Positions 14,984 to 23,085 of a stretch of DNA of 41,440 nucleotides are shown in pieces. Source of the stretch: DASSZN01 sp035702805. GTDB taxonomy: Bacteria; Chloroflexota; Chloroflexia; Thermomicrobiales; Thermomicrobiaceae. The notes under the pieces are model-generated. The model made no database searches. It was not told the origin of the DNA and worked only from the letters and a program-made list of their open reading frames with translations. Numbering within the stretch: position 1 is the first letter of the stretch; the number at the start of each line of letters is the position of its first letter. Location of the stretch: contig DASSZN010000218.1 in assembly GCA_035702805.1 (NCBI GenBank), forward strand, positions 1 through 41,440. Reading direction: 5' to 3'. The translations under genes and the position numbers were made by a program.

Positions 14984-15934
14984 TTGTCGGCGCTCCGGCG
15001 AATCGGTGGGGTTCTGGTCGTGGCCGTCCTGCTGGCGGCATGCGGGGTGGCGACGCCGGGCACCGTCACCGTCGTACCCGGCACCAGCACCGGCGCCGGC
15101 CCGACGGCGTCCGGCGCGAAGATCCAGGTCGTGGCCGCCGAGAACTTCTGGGGAAGCATCGCCGCCCAGCTCGGGGGCGACCGGGTCCAGGTGACCAGCC
15201 TCATCGTCAACCCGAACGCCGACCCGCACAGCTACGAGCCGACTCCGGCCGACGCCCGCCGCGTCGCCGACGCCCGCTTCGTCCTCTACAACGGCGCCGG
15301 CTACGACCCCTGGGTCCAGAAGCTGCTCTCCGCCAACCCCGTCGCCGGCCGCACGGCGCTCAACGTCGGGGACCTGGTCGGCAAGCAGCCGGGGGACAAC
15401 CCGCACCTGTGGTACAATCCCGAGTTCGTGGCCCAGGCGATCGACCGCATTACCGCCGACTACCAGGCGCTCGACCCGGCCGACGCGGCCTACTTCGCGC
15501 AGCTGAAGTCGCAGTACACGACCACCGGCCTCAAGGAGTACCACGACCTGATCGCCACCATCCAGCAGCGGTATGCGGGCACGCCGATCGGCTCGACCGA
15601 GAGTATCTTTGTCTACATGGCGAGCGCGCTCAAGCTCGACCTGACGACCCCGCCCGGCTACATGAAGGCCGTCAGCGAGGGGACCGACATCGCCGCCGCC
15701 GATCGGGCGGCTTTCGACCGCCAGGTGACACAGAAGCAGATCAAGGTGCTCGTCTTCAACCGGCAGAACGCAATGCCGGACACCAACGCGATCAAGAGCG
15801 AGGCCGAGGCGGCGGGGATCCCGGTGGTCAACATCACCGAGACGCTCGACCCGGCGACCGATACCTTCCAGGCCTGGCAGGTCAGCCAGTTGCAGGCGCT
15901 GCAGCAGGCGCTGGCGAAGTCGACCGGCAAGTGA
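14984..15934 (+). CDS. Metal ABC transporter substrate-binding lipoprotein (cluster A-I)
   Basis: A Mn/Zn-binding lipoprotein of the ZnuA/PsaA family. The signal peptide MSALRRIGGVLVVAVLLAAC ends in a lipobox with C20. Likely metal ligands are H82 (DPHSYEPTPAD), H141 (NPHLWYNPEF), E206 (STESIFVYMA) and E286 or D289 (ITETLDP). The third ligand is Glu, as in the manganese-binding PsaA/MntC group, where zinc-specific ZnuA has His; the His-rich loop of ZnuA is also absent. No ATG or GTG fits, so the TTG at 14984, with GGGAGAGAGA upstream, is chosen because it gives an intact signal peptide. It is the first gene of the operon running to 18739. Confidence 0.88.
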   Translation: MSALRRIGGVLVVAVLLAACGVATPGTVTVVPGTSTGAGPTASGAKIQVVAAENFWGSIAAQLGGDRVQVTSLIVNPNADPHSYEPTPADARRVADARFVLYNGAGYDPWVQKLLSANPVAGRTALNVGDLVGKQPGDNPHLWYNPEFVAQAIDRITADYQALDPADAAYFAQLKSQYTTTGLKEYHDLIATIQQRYAGTPIGSTESIFVYMASALKLDLTTPPGYMKAVSEGTDIAAADRAAFDRQVTQKQIKVLVFNRQNAMPDTNAIKSEAEAAGIPVVNITETLDPATDTFQAWQVSQLQALQQALAKSTGK

Positions 15935-16011
15935 GGCGCAACGTGCCCGAAGATCAACAGCCGACGCGCCCGGGTCCGGACGGCCGAGTCGACCGCCGCC
16001 GAGGAGCGAGC

Positions 16012-16959
16012 ATGGTTGGCCAATCGCCGCGCACCACCCCGGTGACCCGTCCGGGCGACGCCCACGATCTGCGCGAGGGCTGCCCGCCGGAATCGGAGCC
16101 GCTCGGGGCCGCCCCGGTGGTGGCCTTCGAGCACGCCGGCGTCACGGTCGGCGGCCGGCGGCTCTGGAGCGACGTTGACCTGCGCGTGTGGCCGGGGGAG
16201 TACGTCGCCGTCCTGGGACCGAACGGCGCGGGCAAGTCCACCCTGCTCAAGGCGATCCTGGGTCTCGTCCCGCTCAGCGCCGGCCGCATCCTCCTGATGG
16301 GAGAGCCGGTGCGCCGGGGCAGCCCCGCGATCGGCTACCTGCCGCAGCGGCGCAGCTTCGACGCCGACACCCGCATTCGCGGCCGCGACCTGGTCGAGCT
16401 GGGCCTGAACGGTACCCGCTGGGGCTTCCCGCTGCCGGGCGTGCGCCGGCTCTGGGGCGGCGCGGCCACCGCGCGCGACGAGGCGCGGCGCGTCCAGGAG
16501 GTCATCGACCTCGTGGACGCCACGCCCTACGCCGATCGCGCCATCGGCGAGCTGTCGGGCGGCGAGCAGCAGCGGCTCCTCATCGCCCAGGCGCTGGTCA
16601 CCCGGCCGCGGCTGCTCCTGCTCGACGAGCCGCTCGACGGGCTGGATCTCAACAGCCAGCACGCGGTGAGCGCGCTGATCCACCGCATCGGCGAGCAGTT
16701 CGGCGTGGCCGTCCTGCTGGTCGCCCACGACGTCAACGCCATCCTCCCCTACCTCGACCGCGTGGTCTACCTCGCGCGCGGCCAGGTCGTGTCCGGCACG
16801 CCCGAGGAGTGCATGACTGAGGAGACCCTCTCGCGCCTCTACGGCACGCCGATCGAGATCCTGCACACCCGCGACGGCCGCATCGTGGTGGTCGGCCAGC
16901 CGGAGGGGCTCAGCTACCACCAGCACCACGACCACGACGACGGCCACGGGGGGTTCTGA
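16012..16959 (+). CDS. Metal ABC transporter ATP-binding protein
   Basis: The 315-residue ATPase of the Mn/Zn importer. Walker A GPNGAGKS is at 69-76, the signature LSGGEQQ at 181-187, Walker B LLLLDEP at 201-207, and the switch His is H239 (VAHD). A 35-residue leader precedes the ABC fold. The C-terminus is His/Asp-rich (SYHQHHDHDDGHGG, 301-314), a feature of zinc-handling ABC ATPases that may sense or buffer metal. The ATG at 16012 with GAGGAG upstream is preferred over a GTG at 15943. It lies two bases before the first permease. Confidence 0.93.
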   Translation: MVGQSPRTTPVTRPGDAHDLREGCPPESEPLGAAPVVAFEHAGVTVGGRRLWSDVDLRVWPGEYVAVLGPNGAGKSTLLKAILGLVPLSAGRILLMGEPVRRGSPAIGYLPQRRSFDADTRIRGRDLVELGLNGTRWGFPLPGVRRLWGGAATARDEARRVQEVIDLVDATPYADRAIGELSGGEQQRLLIAQALVTRPRLLLLDEPLDGLDLNSQHAVSALIHRIGEQFGVAVLLVAHDVNAILPYLDRVVYLARGQVVSGTPEECMTEETLSRLYGTPIEILHTRDGRIVVVGQPEGLSYHQHHDHDDGHGGF

Positions 16960-16961
16960 GC

Positions 16962-17867
16962 ATGGGCCTCATCCCGGCACTGCTCGGGCCGCTGGGCAGC
17001 CTGGCGCTGTTGCGGGACCTGTTCGCCTACCACTTCATGGTCAACGCGTACCTGGCCGGTACGCTGATCGCGCTCACCGCCGCTCCGGTCGGCTATTTCC
17101 TGGTGCTGCGCGGGCAGAGCTTCGTCGGCCACGCCCTGTCGCACGTCGGCTTCGCCGGCGCCGCGGCCGCCGTGCTGCTCGGGATCTCGCCCGTGCTGGG
17201 GCTGCTTGCGGTCGGGGCCGTCGGGGCGCTGGCCATCGGAACGCTCGGCGGCTCCAGCCCGCGCCTCGGCGTCTCGAGCGACATCGCCGTCGGCACCGTG
17301 CTCGCCTTCAGCCTGGCCCTGGGCCTGTTCTTCATCCGGCTCGCGTCGGCCTACGCCGCCAACATCTACGGCTTCCTGTTCGGCACGATCCTGGGGATCA
17401 GCGACCAGAACGTGCTCCTGATCGCGGTGTTGAGCGCGGTGACCCTCGTGGCGATCGGCCTGATCGCCCGGCCGCTCCTTTTCGTCTCGGTCGACCCCGG
17501 CGTGGCAACCGCGCGCGGCGTACCGGTGCGCGCCCTCTCCTACGTCTTCCTGGCGCTGCTCGCCATCGCCGTGGCTGAGTCGGTCCAGGTCGTCGGTGTC
17601 CTCCTGATCTTCGCGCTGCTGGTCACGCCGGCCGCGACCGCGCAGCAGCTGACAGCGCGGCCAGGGCTCGGAGTCGTCCTGGCGACGGCCCTGGCCTGCG
17701 TCGTCACCTGGATCGGGCTGGCCGTGGCCTACTACAGCGCCTACCCGGTCGGCTTCTTCGTGACGACCTTCGCCTTCGGCGTCTACCTCGTCGCCCGCGG
17801 CGCGCGCCTCGCCCGGACGCGCGGCGTGCGGCTGCCCGCGCGGACGCCGCTGGGGGCGGTCGAATGA
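16962..17867 (+). CDS. Metal ABC transporter permease (first)
   Basis: A 301-residue polytopic permease of the ZnuB/MntB (ABC-3) family with about eight to nine hydrophobic segments. Family features are the N-terminal LRGQSFVGHALSHVGFAGAA, the GVSSDIAVGTVLAFSLALGL stretch and the VGVLLIFALLVTPAATAQQL segment that contacts the ATPase. It starts two bases after the ATPase stop and its own stop overlaps the next start (ATGA). The next gene is a second, different permease, so the transporter is likely a heterodimer. Confidence 0.93.
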   Translation: MGLIPALLGPLGSLALLRDLFAYHFMVNAYLAGTLIALTAAPVGYFLVLRGQSFVGHALSHVGFAGAAAAVLLGISPVLGLLAVGAVGALAIGTLGGSSPRLGVSSDIAVGTVLAFSLALGLFFIRLASAYAANIYGFLFGTILGISDQNVLLIAVLSAVTLVAIGLIARPLLFVSVDPGVATARGVPVRALSYVFLALLAIAVAESVQVVGVLLIFALLVTPAATAQQLTARPGLGVVLATALACVVTWIGLAVAYYSAYPVGFFVTTFAFGVYLVARGARLARTRGVRLPARTPLGAVE

Positions 17868-18739
17868 GCGGCGTCGTGGAGAGCCTGCGGGCGATGCTCG
17901 CGCTCGACTTCATGCGCTGGGCGTTCCTGGCGGGGACGGCCCTGTCGCTGCTGGCGGGGCTGGTCGGCTACCTGGTCGTGGCGCGGCGGCTGGTCTTCAC
18001 CGGCGACTTCCTGTCCCACGTGGCCTTCCCCGGCGCCCTCGGGGCCATCCTGCTCGGTCTCAACCCGCTGCTCGGGGTCTTCGGGCTCTCGGCCGCGGTG
18101 GCCCTCGGGCTGGGCGCGCTGGGCGAGCGGGCGCGCACGAACGACGTCACGACCGGAACGCTGCTCGCCTGGGTCTTCGGGATCGGCGCGCTGCTGCTCA
18201 GCCTCTACACCTCCGGCGCCAGCGGCGGTGACAGCACCGTCGGGGTGAACGTCCTGTTCGGCTCGATCTTCGGTCTCCAGGCGCGCCAGGCGACGCTGCT
18301 GGCCCTGGTGGCCGTCGCGGTCGTGCTCGTGCTCCTGGCGATCGCGCGGCCGCTCCTGTTCGCGTCGCTCGACCCCGACGTGGCCGCGGCCCGCGGCATG
18401 CCGGTTCGCCTGCTGAACGCGGTCTTCCTGATCCTGCTCGCCGTGACGGTTGCCGAGGCAGTCCAGGCGGTCGGCGCCCTCCTGATCGTGGCGCTCCTGA
18501 TCACCCCCGCCGCGATCGCGCGGCGGATCACCGCCCGGCCCTATCGGGCCTGGATCCTCTCGGGGTTGCTGGCGGTCGTCATCACCTGGGCCGGTCTGCT
18601 GCTGGCCTACCACCTGCCCTACCCGGTCAGCTTCTTCATCACCGGGCTTGCCTTCGCCGCTTACGTGTTCGTCGTCCTTGGCCAGTGGCTCGCCGGTCTG
18701 CGGGTCACCGCCCAGCGCGCGCCGGGGATTGCCCGGTGA
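17864..18739 (+). CDS. Metal ABC transporter permease (second)
   Basis: A 291-residue ABC-3 family permease that resembles the first in layout (VARRLVFTGDFLSHVAFPGA, LLIVALLITPAAIARRI) but is clearly diverged. The central loop differs: TSGASGGDSTVGVNVLFGSI here against the loop with FGTILGISDQ in the first. It overlaps the first permease by four bases (ATGA). Two non-identical permeases are known in some manganese and iron importers (MntCD, YfeCD, SitCD), which agrees with the Glu-type ligand of the binding protein and weakens a purely zinc assignment. Confidence 0.92.
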   Translation: MSGVVESLRAMLALDFMRWAFLAGTALSLLAGLVGYLVVARRLVFTGDFLSHVAFPGALGAILLGLNPLLGVFGLSAAVALGLGALGERARTNDVTTGTLLAWVFGIGALLLSLYTSGASGGDSTVGVNVLFGSIFGLQARQATLLALVAVAVVLVLLAIARPLLFASLDPDVAAARGMPVRLLNAVFLILLAVTVAEAVQAVGALLIVALLITPAAIARRITARPYRAWILSGLLAVVITWAGLLLAYHLPYPVSFFITGLAFAAYVFVVLGQWLAGLRVTAQRAPGIAR

Positions 18740-18800
18740 CCACCCTGTTCGACCATCTCGAGCCGGACGCGTGCCGGCCCAGTGACAGTGAGGTTCTCTC

Positions 18801-19700
18801 GTGCTGACGATCCACGCCGGACTCATCGCCCTCGCCGGGGTCCTCTCGCTCACCGGCAAGTCGCTGGTGCTGAGCATCCCCAGCCCGCCGGCCAATGGCT
18901 TCTGGATCGGGCCGCTCTTCATCCACGCCTACGGCATGATGTACGCCGTCGGGATCATCGTGTCCGTCCTGATCATCCGGCACCGCTGGCAGGCGATGGG
19001 CGGCGATCCGTCCCTGGTCGAGCAGCTCGCGCCACCGATCTTCATCGCCGGGGTCATCGGGGCGCGCATCTACTTCGACGTGACCACGCCCGCGGTCATG
19101 CCCCACACCTGGTGGGGACCGTTCGCCGTCTGGGACGGCGGGCTCGGCATCTGGGGCGGCGTCGCCCTCGCGCTCGTCGTCGGGATCTGGCTGCTGCGTC
19201 GCCGTGGCATCCCCGTGGGCCCGTTCATGGACGCCGTCGCGCCGGGGCTGCTGGTCGCTCAGGCGATCGGCCGGATCGGCAACTACTTCAACCAGGAACT
19301 GTTCGGCAAGCCGACCTCGCTGCCCTGGGGGCTGCAGATCGCCCCGCAGTTCCGGCCGGCGGGCTTCGCGCAGTACGCGACCTTTCAGCCGACCTTCCTC
19401 TACGAACTGATCTTCGACCTGGCCTGGGCCGGCATCCTGATCTTGCTCGGGCGGACGGGCCGGGTGCGGGCGCCGGGGCTGTTCGCGCTCTACGTGGCGG
19501 GGTACTCGGCCTTCCGGGTCTTCGAGGAGTCGCTGCGCATCGACTACTCGCAGTACTTCTTCGGCCTGCGGCTGAACTTCTTCGTGGCCGGCGGCATGAC
19601 CCTCGTCGGCCTCGCCTGGTTCGCCTACATCCAACTCCACGGCCGCGCTGGGAGCCCCGCCCTGGTCGCTGAGGAGGTCGAGACCGAAGCGGCCTCCTGA
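18801..19700 (+). CDS. lgt: Prolipoprotein diacylglyceryl transferase Lgt
   Basis: Lgt moves a diacylglyceryl group from phosphatidylglycerol to the lipobox cysteine of prolipoproteins. The signature IGRIGNYFNQELFGKPTSLP contains the essential Arg/Asn (GRxGNxxN). The N-terminal IPSPPANGFWIGPLFIHAYG, the WDGGLGIWGG loop and the late FRVFEESLR segment are also present, and about seven membrane segments are seen in 299 residues. The GTG at 18801 has GTGAGG seven bases upstream; a GTG at 18867 would also give a complete core but lacks a ribosome-binding site. It lies 61 bases after the transporter operon, and several lipoproteins in this window (14984, 26840) are its expected substrates. Confidence 0.95.
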   Translation: MLTIHAGLIALAGVLSLTGKSLVLSIPSPPANGFWIGPLFIHAYGMMYAVGIIVSVLIIRHRWQAMGGDPSLVEQLAPPIFIAGVIGARIYFDVTTPAVMPHTWWGPFAVWDGGLGIWGGVALALVVGIWLLRRRGIPVGPFMDAVAPGLLVAQAIGRIGNYFNQELFGKPTSLPWGLQIAPQFRPAGFAQYATFQPTFLYELIFDLAWAGILILLGRTGRVRAPGLFALYVAGYSAFRVFEESLRIDYSQYFFGLRLNFFVAGGMTLVGLAWFAYIQLHGRAGSPALVAEEVETEAAS

Positions 19701-19906
19701 CGTCGCTCGAGCAATCCCCCCTTTCCGGCTCTCTCGCCATCTGGCAGCAGCGCGGCGCCATCGTCGCCCTGGCCGGGCTTCGACGAGGTCCAGGATAGGG
19801 ACTTCTCTACCGACGATTAGGTACACAAGTACTTGCCGGCTTGATCCTGTCCCAGGCATAGTTAACGTGAGGGGGTGAGGGATGCCGTAGTACTGGAGAC
19901 TTGACG

Positions 19907-20031
19907 GCCTGGCACCAACCAGGCGTATGTCCAAATCGAATGTGCGGTGATGACGCGCGGGCTGCAATTTGGGCACCTCGCCCGTGTCGAGCCAGTGGTG
20001 CAACCGGCACGCGAGATGGGCCGGTTTTTTT
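19907..20031 (+). ncRNA. Candidate structured RNA (small RNA or leader) ending in a terminator
   Basis: Within a 526-base gap without genes (19701-20226), three hairpins follow each other: 19907-19924 (GCCTGG, loop CACCAA, CCAGGC), 19955-19987 (eight bp with two G-U pairs around a 17-base loop) and the terminator at 20002-20031. The stretch from about 19800 to 20160 is less GC-rich than its surroundings. It does not match c-di-GMP, glycine, TPP, cobalamin or SAM riboswitch cores as I know them. It could be an independent small RNA or an attenuator for the GT2-GH26 gene. No convincing promoter was found; TTGCCG at 19833 with CATAGT at 19857 is a weak candidate. Confidence 0.45.
20002..20031 (+). 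terminator. Intrinsic terminator with U-tract
   Basis: AACCGGC pairs perfectly with GCCGGTT around an 11-base loop, followed by seven T residues (20025-20031). It is the only classical Rho-independent terminator seen in the window. It lies 300 bases after lgt and 196 bases before the GT2-GH26 start. Confidence 0.85.
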
Positions 20032-20174
20032 GTTGTCTGCGTCCGGATATTGGCACTCGAGTGATCTGTCGCGTCTCGCCTTACGTATCACGGTTGACTG
20101 AGTGTCGCGTTGGTTGCGTCGTTTCCGTGCCAGGTGTCTGATCGGTAGGAGTGGTACCCGGGCACGTGAAACAA

Positions 20175-20241
20175 GTCCGGTACCGGACCAGCGTCCCTGG
20201 TAACGCCACGTGATGGGTCTAGTAGGATGTCCGGAACGGAC
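20175..20241. promoter_or_regulatory. Paired GTCCG palindromes at the GT2-GH26 start
   Basis: A perfect 14-base palindrome GTCCGGTACCGGAC (20175-20188) lies 39 bases before the ATG. A related GTCCG-GAA-CGGAC (20229-20241) overlaps the start codon. The shared arms suggest two binding sites for one dimeric regulator, but no regulator is encoded beside them and chance similarity in a GC-rich region cannot be excluded. Confidence 0.35.
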
Positions 20242-23037
20242 TGGCGAGAAGTCCCAGGCATGTCGGGACGCCCGGGTAGCCGGGACAGGTCGGGCAGCAC
20301 TCGCCGTCTCGCCGTGCTCGGCGGCACGCGGACCGGCACCCGGAGACTCATCGTCGACGAGCCGGTACTCCGTGGTTGGAGCCGGGTCGTCTATGCGCTC
20401 ATTCTGGCAGTCTGGATTCCCGCGAACGTCACGTTCTGGTCGTGGTGGGTGCAGCCCGCACACGTCGGCAACCCGTGGCTCTTCGCGGCCATCAGCCTGG
20501 CCTCTGCTTACGACCTGACCCTGATGCCGCTGGTGTTCCTGTTCTTCCTGTGGCACATGCGTCGACCAGTGGCGATTCCGGCCTGGCCGGGGATGCGGGT
20601 CGCCATGGTGACGGCGATCGTGCCGTCGGCCGAGGCGATCGAGGTGCTCGCGCAGACGCTGGCCGGCATGGTGGCGGTCCACTATCCGCACGACAACTGG
20701 GTGCTCGACGAGGGGGGCAACCCAGAGGTGCGCGAGCTATGCGAGCGATTGGGTGTGCACTACTGGTCCCGGCAAGGGATCCCGGCGTTCAACCAGGACG
20801 AGTGGCCGTTCCAGGCGCGGACGAAGTCCGGAAACTACAACTCCTGGTTCAGCGACGTCGGCTATGCGCGGTACGACTACATCGTGCAACTCGACACCGA
20901 CCACATCCCGGCGCCAGAGTACCTGGACGAGGTGCTCGGCTACTTCAGCGATCCCGAGGTCGCCTACGTCGCCCTCCCCAGTGTCTACCGCAATCTGGAG
21001 GACTGGCCGGCCCGGGGTAGCTCCGAGCAGAGCCAGGTGTTTCACGGACCGATGCAGATGGGCTACTACGGATGGGCCCAGACGCCGATGATCATCGGAT
21101 CGCACGCCGCCTACCGTATGTCCGCACTGATGCGGATCGGCGGCTTCGCCCCCTCGCGTGCCGAGGATCACCTGGACACGCTCCGCTTTGCGCAGAGCGG
21201 CTACCGCGGCGTCTTCGTTCCCAAGACGCTTGCGGTCGGACTCGGCCCCCACACGTTGACGGACTACCTGATGCAGGAGCATCAGTGGGCCTTCTCGATC
21301 GCTCAGGTGCTGTTCAAGTACGGGCGAGACAAGGGGCTGCTCAGCCGCCGCCAGCGGCTCCTCTTCCTCTTCTCGGAGCTGTGGTACAGCATCTTCTCGG
21401 TGTCGTACCTGCTTCTGTTCCTCCTGCCGCTGATCTCGCTGCTGACGAACGTTCCGATCGCCCACGTGTCGTTCTTCCGGTTTCTGCTCTACTCGATGCC
21501 GATCACGCTGGTCTCGCTCGCCGGGCTGGGGTGGGTTTACACCCGCGGCTGGCTGAAGCCCGGCACCCACTTCCTGGTCTCCTGGCAGGGGATTCTGCTC
21601 GCGGTCGCGCGCTGGCCGATCGTTCTGGTCGCGATCACCAACGCGGCGATCTCCGTGCTGTTCCGCGGCGGCCGGTTCAACTACCTGGTCACGCCCAAGG
21701 GGAAGGGGCATCGGCAGCCATCTCGCGTGCTGCGCGCACTGGCGCCGGTCATCGTCCCGGCCATCGTCCCGATCCCGGTCAGCCTTGGCTACCTTCTGCT
21801 GCATCGCGGGCAGCCGAACCACGTCGCGGGGTACGTCTTCTTCGCCCTGATGAGCACCGCGCTCTTCACCGCGCTCCTGGTGAGGGCGGCGGTCCATGAA
21901 CTGCACCTGAACTGGTCCTTCGGCCGCCACAGCCTCGCGGTGGCGGCCCGGGCGCTGCCACTCGTTGGCCTCTGCGCGGTTCTCGTGTCCGGCCTCACGC
22001 TGTCCGCCGCCGCCAATTGGAGACAGACCAGTGCCGCGTTGGTCGACTGGCCGGCGAGATCGGCGTCGAACGTCCAGGTTGCCAACGGCACGCCGGGCCT
22101 CCCCGCACCTACGGTGTCGAGTTCCCCGACGACGGCTGCCCCGACGGTCGTCTCACCGCTCCCCGCGGTACAGTCGCCGCTCTTCAACCCGGGCGGCACC
22201 GGAGTCACCTTCGGTGCCTATGATCCCTCGGGGACCCTGAGCGGGCTCTCCGGCCTCGATCACCTCTTCATCGCCTGGAGCAACGACACGACCGGCGGCC
22301 TGCCCGTCAACGCCATCCGCGCGGACTACCGTGCCGGACGCCCGGTCATGGTCTCGGTCGAGCCCTGGCCGATCGCCGGAATCTCGGGGAACGACGTCCT
22401 CGGCGCGATCGCCGCCGGACGCTACGATCCGGTCATTCTGGCTGAGGCGCGCACCGTCGCGGCGCTGCGGCAGCCAATCCTGCTGCGCTTCGCGCACGAG
22501 ATGGATCTCGCCGGACAGTACCCGTGGTCCGCTCAGGATCCTGCAGCCTACATCGCGGCGTACCGCCACGTGGTCGATCTCTTCCGGGCCAACGGCGCGA
22601 CGAACGCGCTCTGGGTCTGGTCTCCGGCAGGGACGGTGCAGGCCCCCGAGTACTATCCGGGCAACAGCTACGTCGACTACGTCGGCACGACGGTCCTCGA
22701 GTACAGTCTCTGGGAGACCCAGATCGCGAAGGTTGCCACGCCGCGCCCGCTGTCTACCTTGATCAAGGAGAAGTACGACCTGCTGAAGGGCTTCGGGAAG
22801 CCGGTCATCATTGCCGAGATGGGGATCGACCTGCCGACGGCCGAGAAGGACGCGCGCCTCGCGGAGATGATCCGCGTACTCCCGGAGTTTCCGCTGATCC
22901 GCGCGGTCGTCTACTTCAACGCCGCGAACCCGCCGACCACCGTGGCCGCCGGGCATCCGAACTGGACGCTCACCCCCGCGGAGATCGACCTCCTGCGGCA
23001 GCAGCTCGCCGCCAGTCCCCGGATCGCGCCGCGATGA
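20227..23037 (+). CDS. GT2 polysaccharide synthase fused to GH26-like glycosidase
   Basis: A 936-residue two-enzyme membrane protein. Two N-terminal membrane segments (about 51-70 and 84-110) precede a cytoplasmic cellulose-synthase-like GT2 domain (125-360) with DEG at 161-163, DTD at 223-225, AED at 312-314 and QEHQW at 350-354 in place of QxxRW. Further membrane segments lie at about 386-408, 415-438, 450-475, 503-526, 534-556 and 575-596. A Pro/Ser/Thr linker (610-655) leads to a GH26-like domain (659-930) with acid/base E758 in RFAHEM and nucleophile E864 in IIAEMG. The topology puts the glycosidase outside the membrane. It probably makes a beta-linked glycan and trims or releases it on export. 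GH26 relatives act on beta-mannan, lichenan or beta-1,3-xylan; the product is unknown. The ATG at 20227 follows AGTAGG. Confidence 0.88.
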   Translation: MSGTDWREVPGMSGRPGSRDRSGSTRRLAVLGGTRTGTRRLIVDEPVLRGWSRVVYALILAVWIPANVTFWSWWVQPAHVGNPWLFAAISLASAYDLTLMPLVFLFFLWHMRRPVAIPAWPGMRVAMVTAIVPSAEAIEVLAQTLAGMVAVHYPHDNWVLDEGGNPEVRELCERLGVHYWSRQGIPAFNQDEWPFQARTKSGNYNSWFSDVGYARYDYIVQLDTDHIPAPEYLDEVLGYFSDPEVAYVALPSVYRNLEDWPARGSSEQSQVFHGPMQMGYYGWAQTPMIIGSHAAYRMSALMRIGGFAPSRAEDHLDTLRFAQSGYRGVFVPKTLAVGLGPHTLTDYLMQEHQWAFSIAQVLFKYGRDKGLLSRRQRLLFLFSELWYSIFSVSYLLLFLLPLISLLTNVPIAHVSFFRFLLYSMPITLVSLAGLGWVYTRGWLKPGTHFLVSWQGILLAVARWPIVLVAITNAAISVLFRGGRFNYLVTPKGKGHRQPSRVLRALAPVIVPAIVPIPVSLGYLLLHRGQPNHVAGYVFFALMSTALFTALLVRAAVHELHLNWSFGRHSLAVAARALPLVGLCAVLVSGLTLSAAANWRQTSAALVDWPARSASNVQVANGTPGLPAPTVSSSPTTAAPTVVSPLPAVQSPLFNPGGTGVTFGAYDPSGTLSGLSGLDHLFIAWSNDTTGGLPVNAIRADYRAGRPVMVSVEPWPIAGISGNDVLGAIAAGRYDPVILAEARTVAALRQPILLRFAHEMDLAGQYPWSAQDPAAYIAAYRHVVDLFRANGATNALWVWSPAGTVQAPEYYPGNSYVDYVGTTVLEYSLWETQIAKVATPRPLSTLIKEKYDLLKGFGKPVIIAEMGIDLPTAEKDARLAEMIRVLPEFPLIRAVVYFNAANPPTTVAAGHPNWTLTPAEIDLLRQQLAASPRIAPR

Positions 23038-23060
23038 CGTGCGGGCTCGGGGACCAGGGT

Positions 23061-23085
23061 GCGGGCGGCCGACCTAGCCGCCCGC
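23061..23085. terminator. Hairpin between convergent glycosidase genes
   Basis: GCGGGCGGC pairs perfectly with GCCGCCCGC around a seven-base loop. It lies 24 bases after the GT2-GH26 stop and spans the stop codon of the gene on the other strand. There is no U-tract. Confidence 0.5.

Noticed and set aside
14932..16011. Open frame continuing 360 residues upstream of the ABC ATPase
   Set aside because: It overlaps the binding-protein gene in another frame and has shadow composition; the ATG at 16012 with GAGGAG is the real start.
19860..20035. Known riboswitch class (c-di-GMP, glycine, TPP, cobalamin, SAM)
   Set aside because: None of the conserved core sequences I know is present; only generic hairpins and a terminator are seen.
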